A DNA stretch of 8,242 bases, from positions 1 to 8,242 of the forward strand of contig JAMPEH010000090.1 in NCBI GenBank assembly GCA_023665245.1, written 5' to 3'. Shown one piece after another: positions 1 to 4,853 of this stretch; positions within the stretch are counted from its first letter, which is position 1, and the number at the start of each line of letters is the position of its first letter. Made by a program: the position numbers and the translations under genes. The DNA is from Muribaculaceae bacterium (GTDB lineage: Bacteria; Pseudomonadota; Alphaproteobacteria; Rs-D84). Under the pieces are notes generated by a model, which ran no database searches, was not told the origin of the DNA, and saw only the letters and a list, made by a program, of their open reading frames with translations.

Positions 1-1123
1 TCGTTATCGTTCCGCTTAAACTGTGTCCCGCCCAAAGGCTTACCACTTCGCTCAGCACGCCGCTCTCCTTGCAACGGCTGATAAACGTGTGCCGAAGTTC
101 GTGAGAGTGGTGTTCGGGGAACAATCTTTTCATTGCCGTCTGCAAGCTGCTCAGGTTTACGTTCTTTGCCCTTTCGAAGTCGATATACGGCAGAACGCGC
201 CTGAACATCGGCGTAAACGGAATTTTGCGCTTTACTACGTTTTTACCCATCCGCTCTTTACTCGTTTCGCATTCCAGCCAAGTGCCGTCAATTATGTTCA
301 GGCTTGCAAGTTCACTTCGGCGCAGTCCCGTGTAAATAAGAACGAGAAAGGCGTGAGAGGTGTCTTTTTTGAGGTTTGCAAGGCAATAGTTGACAAGCCG
401 TTTCTCTTCCTCGTAGGTGAACGCCACTCCACTCTTGCTTTCGTAGTTCGGCACAACGACTTTTTTCATCGGCGTGGGTATGCCGTAGTCGTCGGCTATC
501 ATATCAAAGATACAGCGAAGCAGCAAGAACAGCTTGTGCGCCATTCGCAGCGTGCCTTTATCAACGTAAGTCAAAAGAAAATCTTGAAGCGTGCTTCTAT
601 CGATTTCTTTCGCGGTCATCTCCCCGAATTTGGGAAGCACGTCGCGGTTTAACATACGCACATATTCCTTATAGGTCGATTCCTTCGTCGTAACCTTTTT
701 GATTTTCAGCCACTCGTCGGCGTAGTCGGCAAACGTCTTTTCCTTCTTTTTGGACTTCTTAGGGTCGTCCTTGTTATTGAGTCTGTCAATAAATTTTTGT
801 TTTAGTTTTGTTAAATCTTTGGACGAAACTTCTATGTCTATCCCCTTTCTGTGGAAGCGCGCTTCGTACACGCCGTCCGCTCTTAATCGGTAGTGAATAA
901 TCATATCGTTCGCCGCAAAAATGTTTCTGTATGCTGTCGGCATAAGTGAAATCTCCTTTTTTGTGAATTTCAGCCCATTCCGACGATTTTCAACCTTACT
1001 CTTTTTTGTCTTGGAATCGAACACGGTCAGCATCTGCTCGTATAACTCGTTCTGTCTTTTTATCGTTTCGAGCAACTGTTTAACGGTGTCGGCCGTAAGT
1101 ACTGTATTGGTTTGTTCGTTCAA
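1..1123 (-). CDS. Tyrosine recombinase (phage/ICE integrase), C-terminus cut by the window edge
   Basis: This is a site-specific tyrosine recombinase, the enzyme that would integrate and excise the element. The frame is open for 374 codons to the left edge. It has an Arm/AP2-like N-terminal part (about residues 51-115), a SAM-like core-binding domain (about 128-215), and a catalytic domain with Arg268 in TGLRRSEL, the HELRH box (His341, Arg344) and Trp-Ala-Gly-His ending at His367. The nucleophilic tyrosine would lie just beyond the edge. The start is uncertain. The longest frame begins with TTG at 1123 (AAGGA three bases upstream). An ATG at 943 (residue 61) has AAGGAG nine bases upstream, but that AAGGAG also encodes Lys-Lys-Glu inside a protein-like stretch. 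The residues before 943 look truly coding, with a coiled-coil-like segment at about 13-35, so I favour the longer form. The family is certain; the start is not. Confidence 0.93.
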   Translation of the reverse strand, partial: MNEQTNTVLTADTVKQLLETIKRQNELYEQMLTVFDSKTKKSKVENRRNGLKFTKKEISLMPTAYRNIFAANDMIIHYRLRADGVYEARFHRKGIDIEVSSKDLTKLKQKFIDRLNNKDDPKKSKKKEKTFADYADEWLKIKKVTTKESTYKEYVRMLNRDVLPKFGEMTAKEIDRSTLQDFLLTYVDKGTLRMAHKLFLLLRCIFDMIADDYGIPTPMKKVVVPNYESKSGVAFTYEEEKRLVNYCLANLKKDTSHAFLVLIYTGLRRSELASLNIIDGTWLECETSKERMGKNVVKRKIPFTPMFRRVLPYIDFERAKNVNLSSLQTAMKRLFPEHHSHELRHTFISRCKESGVLSEVVSLWAGHSLSGTIT

Positions 1124-1152
1124 GTATCCTTATTCGGACTTAAATTACGGAA

Positions 1153-1197
1153 TTACTCCGCGTCCTTATAGCTTTGAATACTATGTTCTCTTTCCAT
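1153..1197 (-). CDS. 14-codon mini-ORF upstream of the integrase
   Basis: The peptide reads MEREHSIQSYKDAE. AAGGAGG lies seven bases before the ATG, a better ribosome binding site than any of the integrase start candidates has. It ends 29 bases before the TTG start of the integrase. It could be a translated leader that couples ribosomes to the integrase, or a decayed gene. No homologue is recognised. An alternative ATG at 1202 is only two bases from the GGAGG core and is less likely. Confidence 0.3.
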   Translation of the reverse strand: MEREHSIQSYKDAE

Positions 1198-1221
1198 TGC
1201 ATTTCCTCCTTTTGCGAAAAA

Positions 1222-1428
1222 TTATTGTTTTTTATACTGTTCTTTTAATGCCGCCCAGCCCGTATAAATGAGCTGGACTTTTGTTATGCGGTTTTCTTTG
1301 AGAAACTTGTTCAGTTCCTCAAAGTCTTCGCGGTTCATAGACGTTCCCCACACGGCGTGTGCCGCTTTGCGCTCGTCTTTGTGCTTTTCTTCATAACGCT
1401 TGTCAATTTCCGATTTCGGTGTTTTCAT
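1222..1428 (-). CDS. Small 68-residue protein, possible ribbon-helix-helix DNA-binding protein
   Basis: This short, highly charged protein has a layout that suggests a ribbon-helix-helix fold. The first 25 residues are Lys/Glu-rich, then comes a short strand-like stretch (about 24-31), an acidic helix (REDFEELNKFLKENRI, about 33-48), a Thr-Lys turn, and a second helix (VQLIYTGWAALKEQY). Its start overlaps the stop of the upstream TnpV-like gene in an ATGA, with GGAGG seven bases before the ATG, so the two are co-translated. In integrative elements a small basic protein next to the integrase is often an excision factor or repressor. That position is the only hint here, since no specific family was recognised. 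Confidence 0.75.
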   Translation of the reverse strand: MKTPKSEIDKRYEEKHKDERKAAHAVWGTSMNREDFEELNKFLKENRITKVQLIYTGWAALKEQYKKQ

Positions 1429-1793
1429 GCGATTTCCTCCGTATAGATTAACTCTTGTAAAATTTCTTCTTCGATAGCGTGTTGCAGTACGGTCAACCTG
1501 CGGTAATCTTCCATAAACTCGCCCGTCCGTTTGTACAACGGATTATTTGAGAGCTTTGCATAGAGAATATTGTACATATCCTCTGCCTGCTTGTCCACGC
1601 CGTGCAGATATTCTGGAAGGTTTGCAATCGTCCAATCTATTCCCTTATCTTGCAAGTATAACTTTTTCAGCGTACCGTACTTGCCGTAAACGTGCTTCTG
1701 CAGTTTTACAAGTTTTTGATACCTTTTAATCTCGTCCACGGTTAAGCCTTCGTTTGTTTCGGCTTTCGCCAACAACTCTTTGTCCGTAACCAT
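1425..1793 (-). CDS. tnpV: TnpV-family transposon-encoded protein
   Basis: A 122-residue protein. Its second half follows the layout I know for TnpV proteins of clostridial mobile elements: a Gly-x-Leu-Lys-Lys-x-Tyr-Leu stretch near residue 40, then Leu-x-Glu-Tyr-Leu-x-x-Val-Asp-x-Gln-Ala, a charged linker, and an ending close to AIEEEILQELIYTEE. TnpV was named in the Tn4451/Tn4453 type of transposon; its molecular role is not established. The start is the ATG at 1793, with GGAGG seven bases upstream. It has its own near-consensus promoter about 30 bases upstream and overlaps the next gene by four bases, forming a two-gene unit that may run on into the mini-ORF and integrase. The family assignment rests on pattern memory, not a search. 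Confidence 0.7.
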   Translation of the reverse strand: MVTDKELLAKAETNEGLTVDEIKRYQKLVKLQKHVYGKYGTLKKLYLQDKGIDWTIANLPEYLHGVDKQAEDMYNILYAKLSNNPLYKRTGEFMEDYRRLTVLQHAIEEEILQELIYTEEIA

Positions 1794-1817
1794 ACCAACA
1801 CCTCCGATATAAAAATG

Positions 1818-1879
1818 TTAATACGATTATACTCGTTTTTACGGAAAGAGTCAAGCATTTTTTGAATATTAATACGATT
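1818..1879 (-). repeat. Pair of 11-bp direct repeats flanking the tnpV promoter (candidate operators)
   Basis: AATCGTATTAA (minus strand) occurs exactly at 1879-1869 and at 1828-1818. The match continues to 15 bases with one difference. The copies are 51 bp apart, close to five helical turns, and bracket the promoter; the downstream copy overlaps the TATAAT box. Each core is close to a palindrome (AAT...ATT). This is the arrangement expected for paired operator sites of a small DNA-binding protein such as the ribbon-helix-helix candidates encoded on either side. Confidence 0.6.
1826..1854 (-). promoter_or_regulatory. Promoter of the tnpV-like gene
   Basis: On the minus strand TTGACT (1854-1849) and TATAAT (1831-1826) are separated by exactly 17 bases. 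Transcription would start near 1818, giving a leader of about 25 bases before the ATG at 1793. Copies of an 11-bp direct repeat lie just upstream of the -35 element and overlapping the -10 element, so the promoter is probably controlled by a repressor or activator. Confidence 0.8.
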
Positions 1880-2082
1880 TATCTTCGCATCTTCTTTAAA
1901 AAATCGTTTTCAAAGTCAGCGAGATAGTCTGGCGTATCACTCATAAGTCCGTTAGTGAATAAACCATCGTTATCCGTATCCAAAACTTTATTCGTTCTTT
2001 CCTGTGCGTGGAATAGCGAAGATAAAATTGACTTATTGATAACCACGTTCATTACCGTTTCTTTTAAGAGCTGTATCATCAC
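1879..2082 (-). CDS. Small hypothetical protein (67 residues)
   Basis: Unrecognised small protein with a mixed-charge sequence, an acidic middle (Asp-Thr-Asp-Asn-Asp-Gly) and a basic Lys-Lys-Met-Arg-Arg C-terminus. No signal peptide or membrane segment is visible. It begins two bases inside the end of the upstream 81-residue gene's context: the GTG at 2082 is immediately next to that gene's TAG stop, with an ATG right after it, and the local ribosome binding site is weak (TTTAGG). It is therefore probably translated by coupling. A start at an internal ATG (MNVV, near 2052) is also possible. The gene ends on one of the 11-bp repeats that flank the next promoter. Confidence 0.6.
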   Translation of the reverse strand: MMIQLLKETVMNVVINKSILSSLFHAQERTNKVLDTDNDGLFTNGLMSDTPDYLADFENDFLKKMRR

Positions 2083-2328
2083 CTAAACATGCTTGTCCTC
2101 CAACGCTCGTACTTCTTGCGGTGCGTTGGGTGTTGCGTCTTCAAGTTTTACTTCTCCGAATAGTTTTTCTGTCAGCATAGGTACGCCGTAGAACAACGCT
2201 TCGGTTATCACTTTATTGAAGCTCTTATATTCGGGTAATTCCATAATGCGCTCTATCTGCTCGCTTATTTCATTATCCGTTATGCGAATATGCTTTTCTA
2301 CACCGATTAAATTTTTCTTCTCTTTCAA
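2083..2328 (-). CDS. Ribbon-helix-helix-like small protein of an integrative element
   Basis: An 81-residue protein. Residues about 12-60 fit a ribbon-helix-helix pattern: strand EKHIRITDN, first helix ISEQIERIMELPEYKS, then FNKVITEALFYGVPMLTEKLFGEV as the second helix and extension. The C-terminal 20 residues are acidic. Similar small proteins occur near partition, transfer and replication genes of clostridial plasmids and conjugative elements, where they act as DNA-binding regulators or centromere-binding proteins; which role applies here is not shown. The TTG start is well supported: AAGGAG lies seven bases upstream and no better ATG exists. A hairpin (2342-2357) abuts the ribosome binding site. 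Upstream lies the long structured leader, so this gene is probably its regulated target. Confidence 0.75.
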   Translation of the reverse strand: MKEKKNLIGVEKHIRITDNEISEQIERIMELPEYKSFNKVITEALFYGVPMLTEKLFGEVKLEDATPNAPQEVRALEDKHV

Positions 2329-2341
2329 ATATTAACTCCTT

Positions 2342-2357
2342 TGTGTCGCAAGACACA
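2342..2357 (-). promoter_or_regulatory. Hairpin abutting the ribosome binding site of the 81-residue gene
   Basis: TGTGTC and GACACA pair across a four-base loop, and the 3' arm runs straight into AAAGGAG. A structure this close to the ribosome binding site can affect initiation at the TTG. Seen in sequence; function inferred. Confidence 0.45.
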
Positions 2358-2359
2358 CT

Positions 2360-2381
2360 AAAAGCGGGTTTCCCGCTTTTT
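2360..2381. terminator. Palindromic terminator-like hairpin
   Basis: AAAAGCGGG and CCCGCTTTT pair perfectly (9 bp) around a three-base loop. The plus strand ends in five T and the minus strand in four. Lying between the structured leader and the 81-residue gene, it could be an attenuator for minus-strand transcription. No plus-strand gene nearby needs it. Confidence 0.6.
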
Positions 2382-2450
2382 ACTCTCGAAGGTGCGGATT
2401 TATCCCACCTTCCTTATCCTGCCTACCTCTTTTCGGGAAATCGTCCCACT

Positions 2451-2477
2451 CTATTTTTCTTTCAGTGGACTAATCAT
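2451..2477 (-). CDS. 8-codon leader ORF (MISPLKEK)
   Basis: AAGGGGG lies ten bases before the ATG, far stronger than expected by chance in non-coding DNA. The codons for Ser-Pro-Leu form one arm of a hairpin (AGTCCACT with AGTGGGAC, one bulge). The other arm can instead form GGGA...TCCC, so the two structures exclude each other. A ribosome on the ORF would choose between them. This is a plausible translation-dependent attenuation device, by inference only. Confidence 0.35.
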   Translation of the reverse strand: MISPLKEK

Positions 2478-2543
2478 AACGTCAATTCCCCCTTAAAATA
2501 TTATTTACCGCAAGCATTTTTAGACCGCTTGCAAGTCTTTTTA

Positions 2544-2552
2544 TCAGCGCAT
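2544..2552 (-). CDS. Two-codon ORF (Met-Arg-stop) with a strong ribosome binding site
   Basis: GGAAGGGAGG is followed after eight bases by ATG CGC TGA. A minimal start-stop unit behind a near-perfect Shine-Dalgarno sequence is typical of regulatory ribosome-loading or stalling sites rather than a functional peptide. A GCAAGC/GCTTGC hairpin follows immediately downstream. It may also be a chance structure. Confidence 0.25.
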   Translation of the reverse strand: MR

Positions 2553-2582
2553 ACGCACCACCTCCCTTCCAAAAAAGAACAT

Positions 2583-2619
2583 AAAAAAGTCGCTGACACT
2601 ATCAACGTAATCACCGACT
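2583..2619 (-). terminator. Intrinsic terminator or attenuator inside the structured leader
   Basis: On the minus strand AGTCG-G-TGA pairs with TCA-G-CGACT (5 bp, one G/G mismatch, 3 bp) around a 14-base loop, followed at once by six T. Transcripts from the strong promoter at 3098-3125 would be about 500 nt long if they stopped here. Confidence 0.55.
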
Positions 2620-2695
2620 CTAACCGAATTTAGCTTATTTTTAGCTCTATGATGGTTAGCCATTCTATAAAATTTTGCTATTGATTTTAACTCAA

Positions 2696-2726
2696 ATTAT
2701 AACCTCGTTTACTTAAAAAATTGTAA
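2696..2726 (-). promoter_or_regulatory. Possible second, internal promoter
   Basis: A perfect TATAAT (2701-2696) lies 19 bases downstream of TTACAA (2726-2721) in a very AT-rich patch that separates the hairpin-rich upstream half of the leader from the attenuator half. The spacing is long and the -35 element imperfect, so this is weak. Confidence 0.3.
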
Positions 2727-3097
2727 CACAAAATTAACCCTCAACTCGTCGCAACTCGCCCTTTTATCTGCCATTTAATCAATGGCTAGACCTTTCGGTC
2801 GGTTGCTCCTCTTCCCAAAAAGTTCTACGATACTTTTTGGAAACCCTAGCCTCATAGGAATCTCGGATAACTCCGGCTGCGCTTATCTTGTCGCCAAAAA
2901 TCGTATGGCAACAAAAGCCTATCACGGCTCGCAATTTTCTTGTACGCTAAAATACCTCGCGCAAAAATCGCAAGCTAAGGCACGAACGGATTTCTTCCGT
3001 TCAAAAAACTTTCTGCTTATGTGAGCAAATGCCACGTACGCCCACAGCAGACCTATCACCCTTTAAGGGTACTATACGACCTATATCGTATAGCTTC

Positions 3098-3125
3098 ATT
3101 ATATCACAAATTTTACAGATGTCAA
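3098..3125 (-). promoter_or_regulatory. Strong promoter of the structured leader
   Basis: Perfect TTGACA (3125-3120) and perfect TATAAT (3103-3098) are separated by 16 bases, with an extended -10 (TGA before TATAAT). Transcription would begin near 3091, at the first leader hairpin. This is the best promoter in the window and no conventional protein gene begins within 700 bases of it. Confidence 0.85.
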
Positions 3126-3152
3126 TAGTTTACGAACATTTGTTTGTGATAT
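3101..3152. repeat. Perfect 10-bp inverted repeat enclosing the promoter (candidate operator)
   Basis: ATATCACAAA (3101-3110) and TTTGTGATAT (3143-3152) are exact inverted copies, 42 bp apart start to start, which is four helical turns. One copy overlaps the -10 element and the other lies upstream of the -35 element. This arrangement suits a dimeric repressor binding both half-sites or forming a small loop. Confidence 0.55.
3133..3146 (-). promoter_or_regulatory. LexA/SOS-box-like sequence upstream of the leader promoter
   Basis: CGAACATTTGTTTG resembles the Gram-positive LexA (DinR) site CGAAC-N4-GTTCG with one clear departure in the right arm. It lies eight bases upstream of the -35 element and overlaps one arm of the inverted repeat. 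SOS control is common for mobile elements, but one imperfect box is weak evidence. Confidence 0.25.
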
Positions 3153-3179
3153 TTTTTTGTAATCTTTTGTCTTTTACGC

Positions 3180-3207
3180 GATTAAAATGACGAAAACTAT
3201 TTTAATC
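3180..3207. repeat. AT-rich hairpin, 9-bp perfect stem
   Basis: GATTAAAAT and ATTTTAATC pair around a ten-base loop, just after the end of the 27-codon ORF and downstream of the CBASS operon. It has no T run, so it is at best a weak terminator or RNA-stabilising end. Confidence 0.35.
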
Positions 3208-3285
3208 TTCCGTTTCGTAATAGTACGAATAATCAATCCCTTTCATAAACAACTCGCGGTCGTTTATCTCGTCCGTTATTGTCAC
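3202..3285 (-). CDS. 27-codon ORF with backbone-like codons, possible gene remnant
   Basis: GTG-started short frame whose peptide ends in KGIDYSYYYETED. A TAG directly precedes the GTG, and the context TTTAGGTGA is the same as at the start of the 67-residue gene. Its codons (GAC, GAG, CGC, ACG) resemble the left-hand backbone genes rather than the AT-rich cargo that begins 33 bp away. It could be a small real gene, or the surviving end of a backbone gene interrupted when the cargo was acquired. No family recognised. Confidence 0.35.
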   Translation of the reverse strand: MTITDEINDRELFMKGIDYSYYYETED

Positions 3286-3308
3286 CTAAATATTGATATA
3301 TTTTTGCG

Positions 3309-3328
3309 ATAGAATTCTTATTGAATTC
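3309..3328. repeat. Tandem AAGAATTC repeat at the 3' end of the CD-NTase gene
   Basis: The minus strand reads TAAGAATTCAATAAGAATTC, an 11-base period repeated almost twice, with the stop codon inside the second unit. It marks the edge between AT-rich cargo and backbone. It may be a slippage product or a scar, and no partner copy was found at the right end of the cargo. Confidence 0.4.
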
Positions 3329-4853
3329 TTACAACAAACGGTTCGCTTACACCTACGCATTGATTTCCATTTTTAATGATAAAACATTGTACATAATGCA
3401 CACCAGAATAAGCGGTACATTCCTTTTTTCCACTTAATATGCCTAATCTAGTTAATTCACCATTTTCAAACATATCTCCACGCAAGCAATTAGCACTTTG
3501 TGCCTCTGTACCTGTATTTGTTATCTGCCACTTAACTTTATATGGCATAGGAATACTATGTAATGGAAAAAACTGCAAATCAGCATGCTTAGGCAAAAGT
3601 GTATTACTCTCAATTGTTGTATAAGACATCCCGCCACTGTAACTGACTTGGGCTTGAATTTTTACGCGATATCCTCTAGGTAAAGCCCACGGAGGATCTA
3701 TCCTATGCTTAACTCTTTCAAGTGCAACTACTGAAGCTGGCTTTTCAATAATGCTATAAGCTGCCGCAACTTCACGTTCCTGTTGTAAATTAGTCTTATA
3801 TCTCTCCATAAGTCTATCCACAGGCTTTTGTGAAAACATCTCTTTCAAAACCTTGTCAAATTCTGTATAAGAAGAAATATTAGCAAGACGATTAAAGTCA
3901 GTTTTCGCTTGTTCAATCCATTCAAAGAATGATCTAGCTTTTTCTGGCTTCTCCTTCCATTTATCAGCAAAGTTTTCACTGCTCATTACTGGGTTTCTAA
4001 TTATATATTCACTATTTTTACCACGTTCAATAAATGTTGGCATTTTCTCAATGGCGTGGCAAAGAAATTCATATAATTTAGTTTCTCCGTTATAACTTTT
4101 GGCTGCTAGCGTAGTTATAATCATCGATATAGGTTTTAACCCATCATCTTTGTTTTCAAATATTACATCTCGATATCGCTTTAATAACTGTACTGCTTTT
4201 TGTAAAACCGTTTTATGCCGAGGTTGTTCAGGAATCCTTTCTATACTGTCAAAAACAAGCTTGCGTTGCCCTATTTGCATTCTTGATCTAAACCATTCTG
4301 CATACCCGCGTGGATTAGTTGGAATATAACTGTATAGCATTGTTTCCTTGTTTTTATCGGTAGCTAGTAGAGCCAAATCGCGGTTATTAGTTATACTATT
4401 GTATGCTTCCTTAAAACGACCATCTGTTCTAAATTTTTCATGGAATGGAATAGCCGGAAGAATATCCATATGAAAATTTAGCCCCTCACTATATTGAAGT
4501 GTCCAACAACGACGCCCCTCCTCTTCCATCATTCTTTGATATGTAGCATTTTCTTTAAGTCGTTGTCCAACACTTTTCTTAACATAGCTAGGTTGCAAAT
4601 CATCTGTTTGAGCAGTAAATTCACAAACCAAATCAATATCATAATCGTCTTCGTTGATAGGTTTAATGGCAGTACCATACATTATACTTCCTTGCGGAAA
4701 TATATGAACTTTATGCTTAGCAATCAGTGAATCTTTTTGATTAAGCCAATCTGCTACACTATTATAAGCACGTCTTACTACACCTTCTTGGTTATCCGAA
4801 ATGTCAATTTCATCTGCAAGCTGGCTTAATAATTTATTAATTAATTCACTCAT
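3318..4853 (-). CDS. CBASS CD-NTase (cyclic oligonucleotide synthase) with AGS-C-like C-terminal domain
   Basis: A 511-residue nucleotidyltransferase of the cGAS/DncV-like (SMODS) family. On phage infection such enzymes make a cyclic di- or trinucleotide that switches on a linked effector. The catalytic signature is intact: Gly55-Ser56 in FPQGSIMYGT, the metal-binding pair Asp72 and Asp74 in DYDIDLV, and the third acid Asp130 in FHMDILPAIP. A helical region follows. The last 130 or so residues carry a strand-rich domain with VKWQITNTG, a Cys-Leu-Arg-Gly turn and a closing Cys-Phe-Ile-Ile-Lys-Asn-Gly stretch, which fits the AGS-C sensor domain known from these enzymes. The ATG overlaps the stop of the upstream Cap5 gene in ATGA, with GGGGAG before it, so the two are made together. 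The product cannot be told from sequence by eye; enzymes paired with Cap5 include 3',2'-cGAMP and cyclic trinucleotide makers. Confidence 0.92.
   Translation of the reverse strand: MSELINKLLSQLADEIDISDNQEGVVRRAYNSVADWLNQKDSLIAKHKVHIFPQGSIMYGTAIKPINEDDYDIDLVCEFTAQTDDLQPSYVKKSVGQRLKENATYQRMMEEEGRRCWTLQYSEGLNFHMDILPAIPFHEKFRTDGRFKEAYNSITNNRDLALLATDKNKETMLYSYIPTNPRGYAEWFRSRMQIGQRKLVFDSIERIPEQPRHKTVLQKAVQLLKRYRDVIFENKDDGLKPISMIITTLAAKSYNGETKLYEFLCHAIEKMPTFIERGKNSEYIIRNPVMSSENFADKWKEKPEKARSFFEWIEQAKTDFNRLANISSYTEFDKVLKEMFSQKPVDRLMERYKTNLQQEREVAAAYSIIEKPASVVALERVKHRIDPPWALPRGYRVKIQAQVSYSGGMSYTTIESNTLLPKHADLQFFPLHSIPMPYKVKWQITNTGTEAQSANCLRGDMFENGELTRLGILSGKKECTAYSGVHYVQCFIIKNGNQCVGVSEPFVVRIQ

Larger units (their letters stand above)
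2341..3092 (-). ncRNA. Long structured non-coding region: candidate leader RNA or large non-coding RNA
   Basis: This 750-bp stretch has no convincing protein gene but many hairpins (plus-strand coordinates): 3072-3093 (8-bp stem), 2984-3002 (7 bp), 2888-2914 (8 bp with one G-U), 2815-2840 (9 bp), 2770-2786 (6 bp), 2789-2800, 2651-2662, 2508-2530 and 2387-2411. A consensus promoter reads into it from 3098-3125, and U-tailed hairpins lie at 2583-2619 and 2360-2381. The simplest reading is a regulated leader of the 81-residue gene or a free-standing structured RNA. Alternatives are an oriT or a single-strand origin, which are also hairpin-rich; TAGCGT, the core of one class of single-strand origin, is present at 2944-2949 (minus strand) but is too short to decide. 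I recognise no named RNA family. Confidence 0.4.

Noticed and set aside
23..652. Long plus-strand open frame of 209 codons
   Set aside because: It lies opposite the integrase, which has clear recombinase motifs on the minus strand. The plus-strand protein has no recognisable domain and no ribosome binding site, so it is a shadow frame.
2941..2950. Single-strand origin suggested by TAGCGT on the minus strand
   Set aside because: Six bases are too few, and I could not place the motif in the terminal loop of a convincing long hairpin. It is kept only as an alternative reading of the region.
2343..3024. Two plus-strand open frames in the hairpin-rich region (2343-2633 and 2782-3024)
   Set aside because: Their starts have no ribosome binding site, the products look unlike proteins, and the region is better explained by paired stems and a minus-strand promoter.
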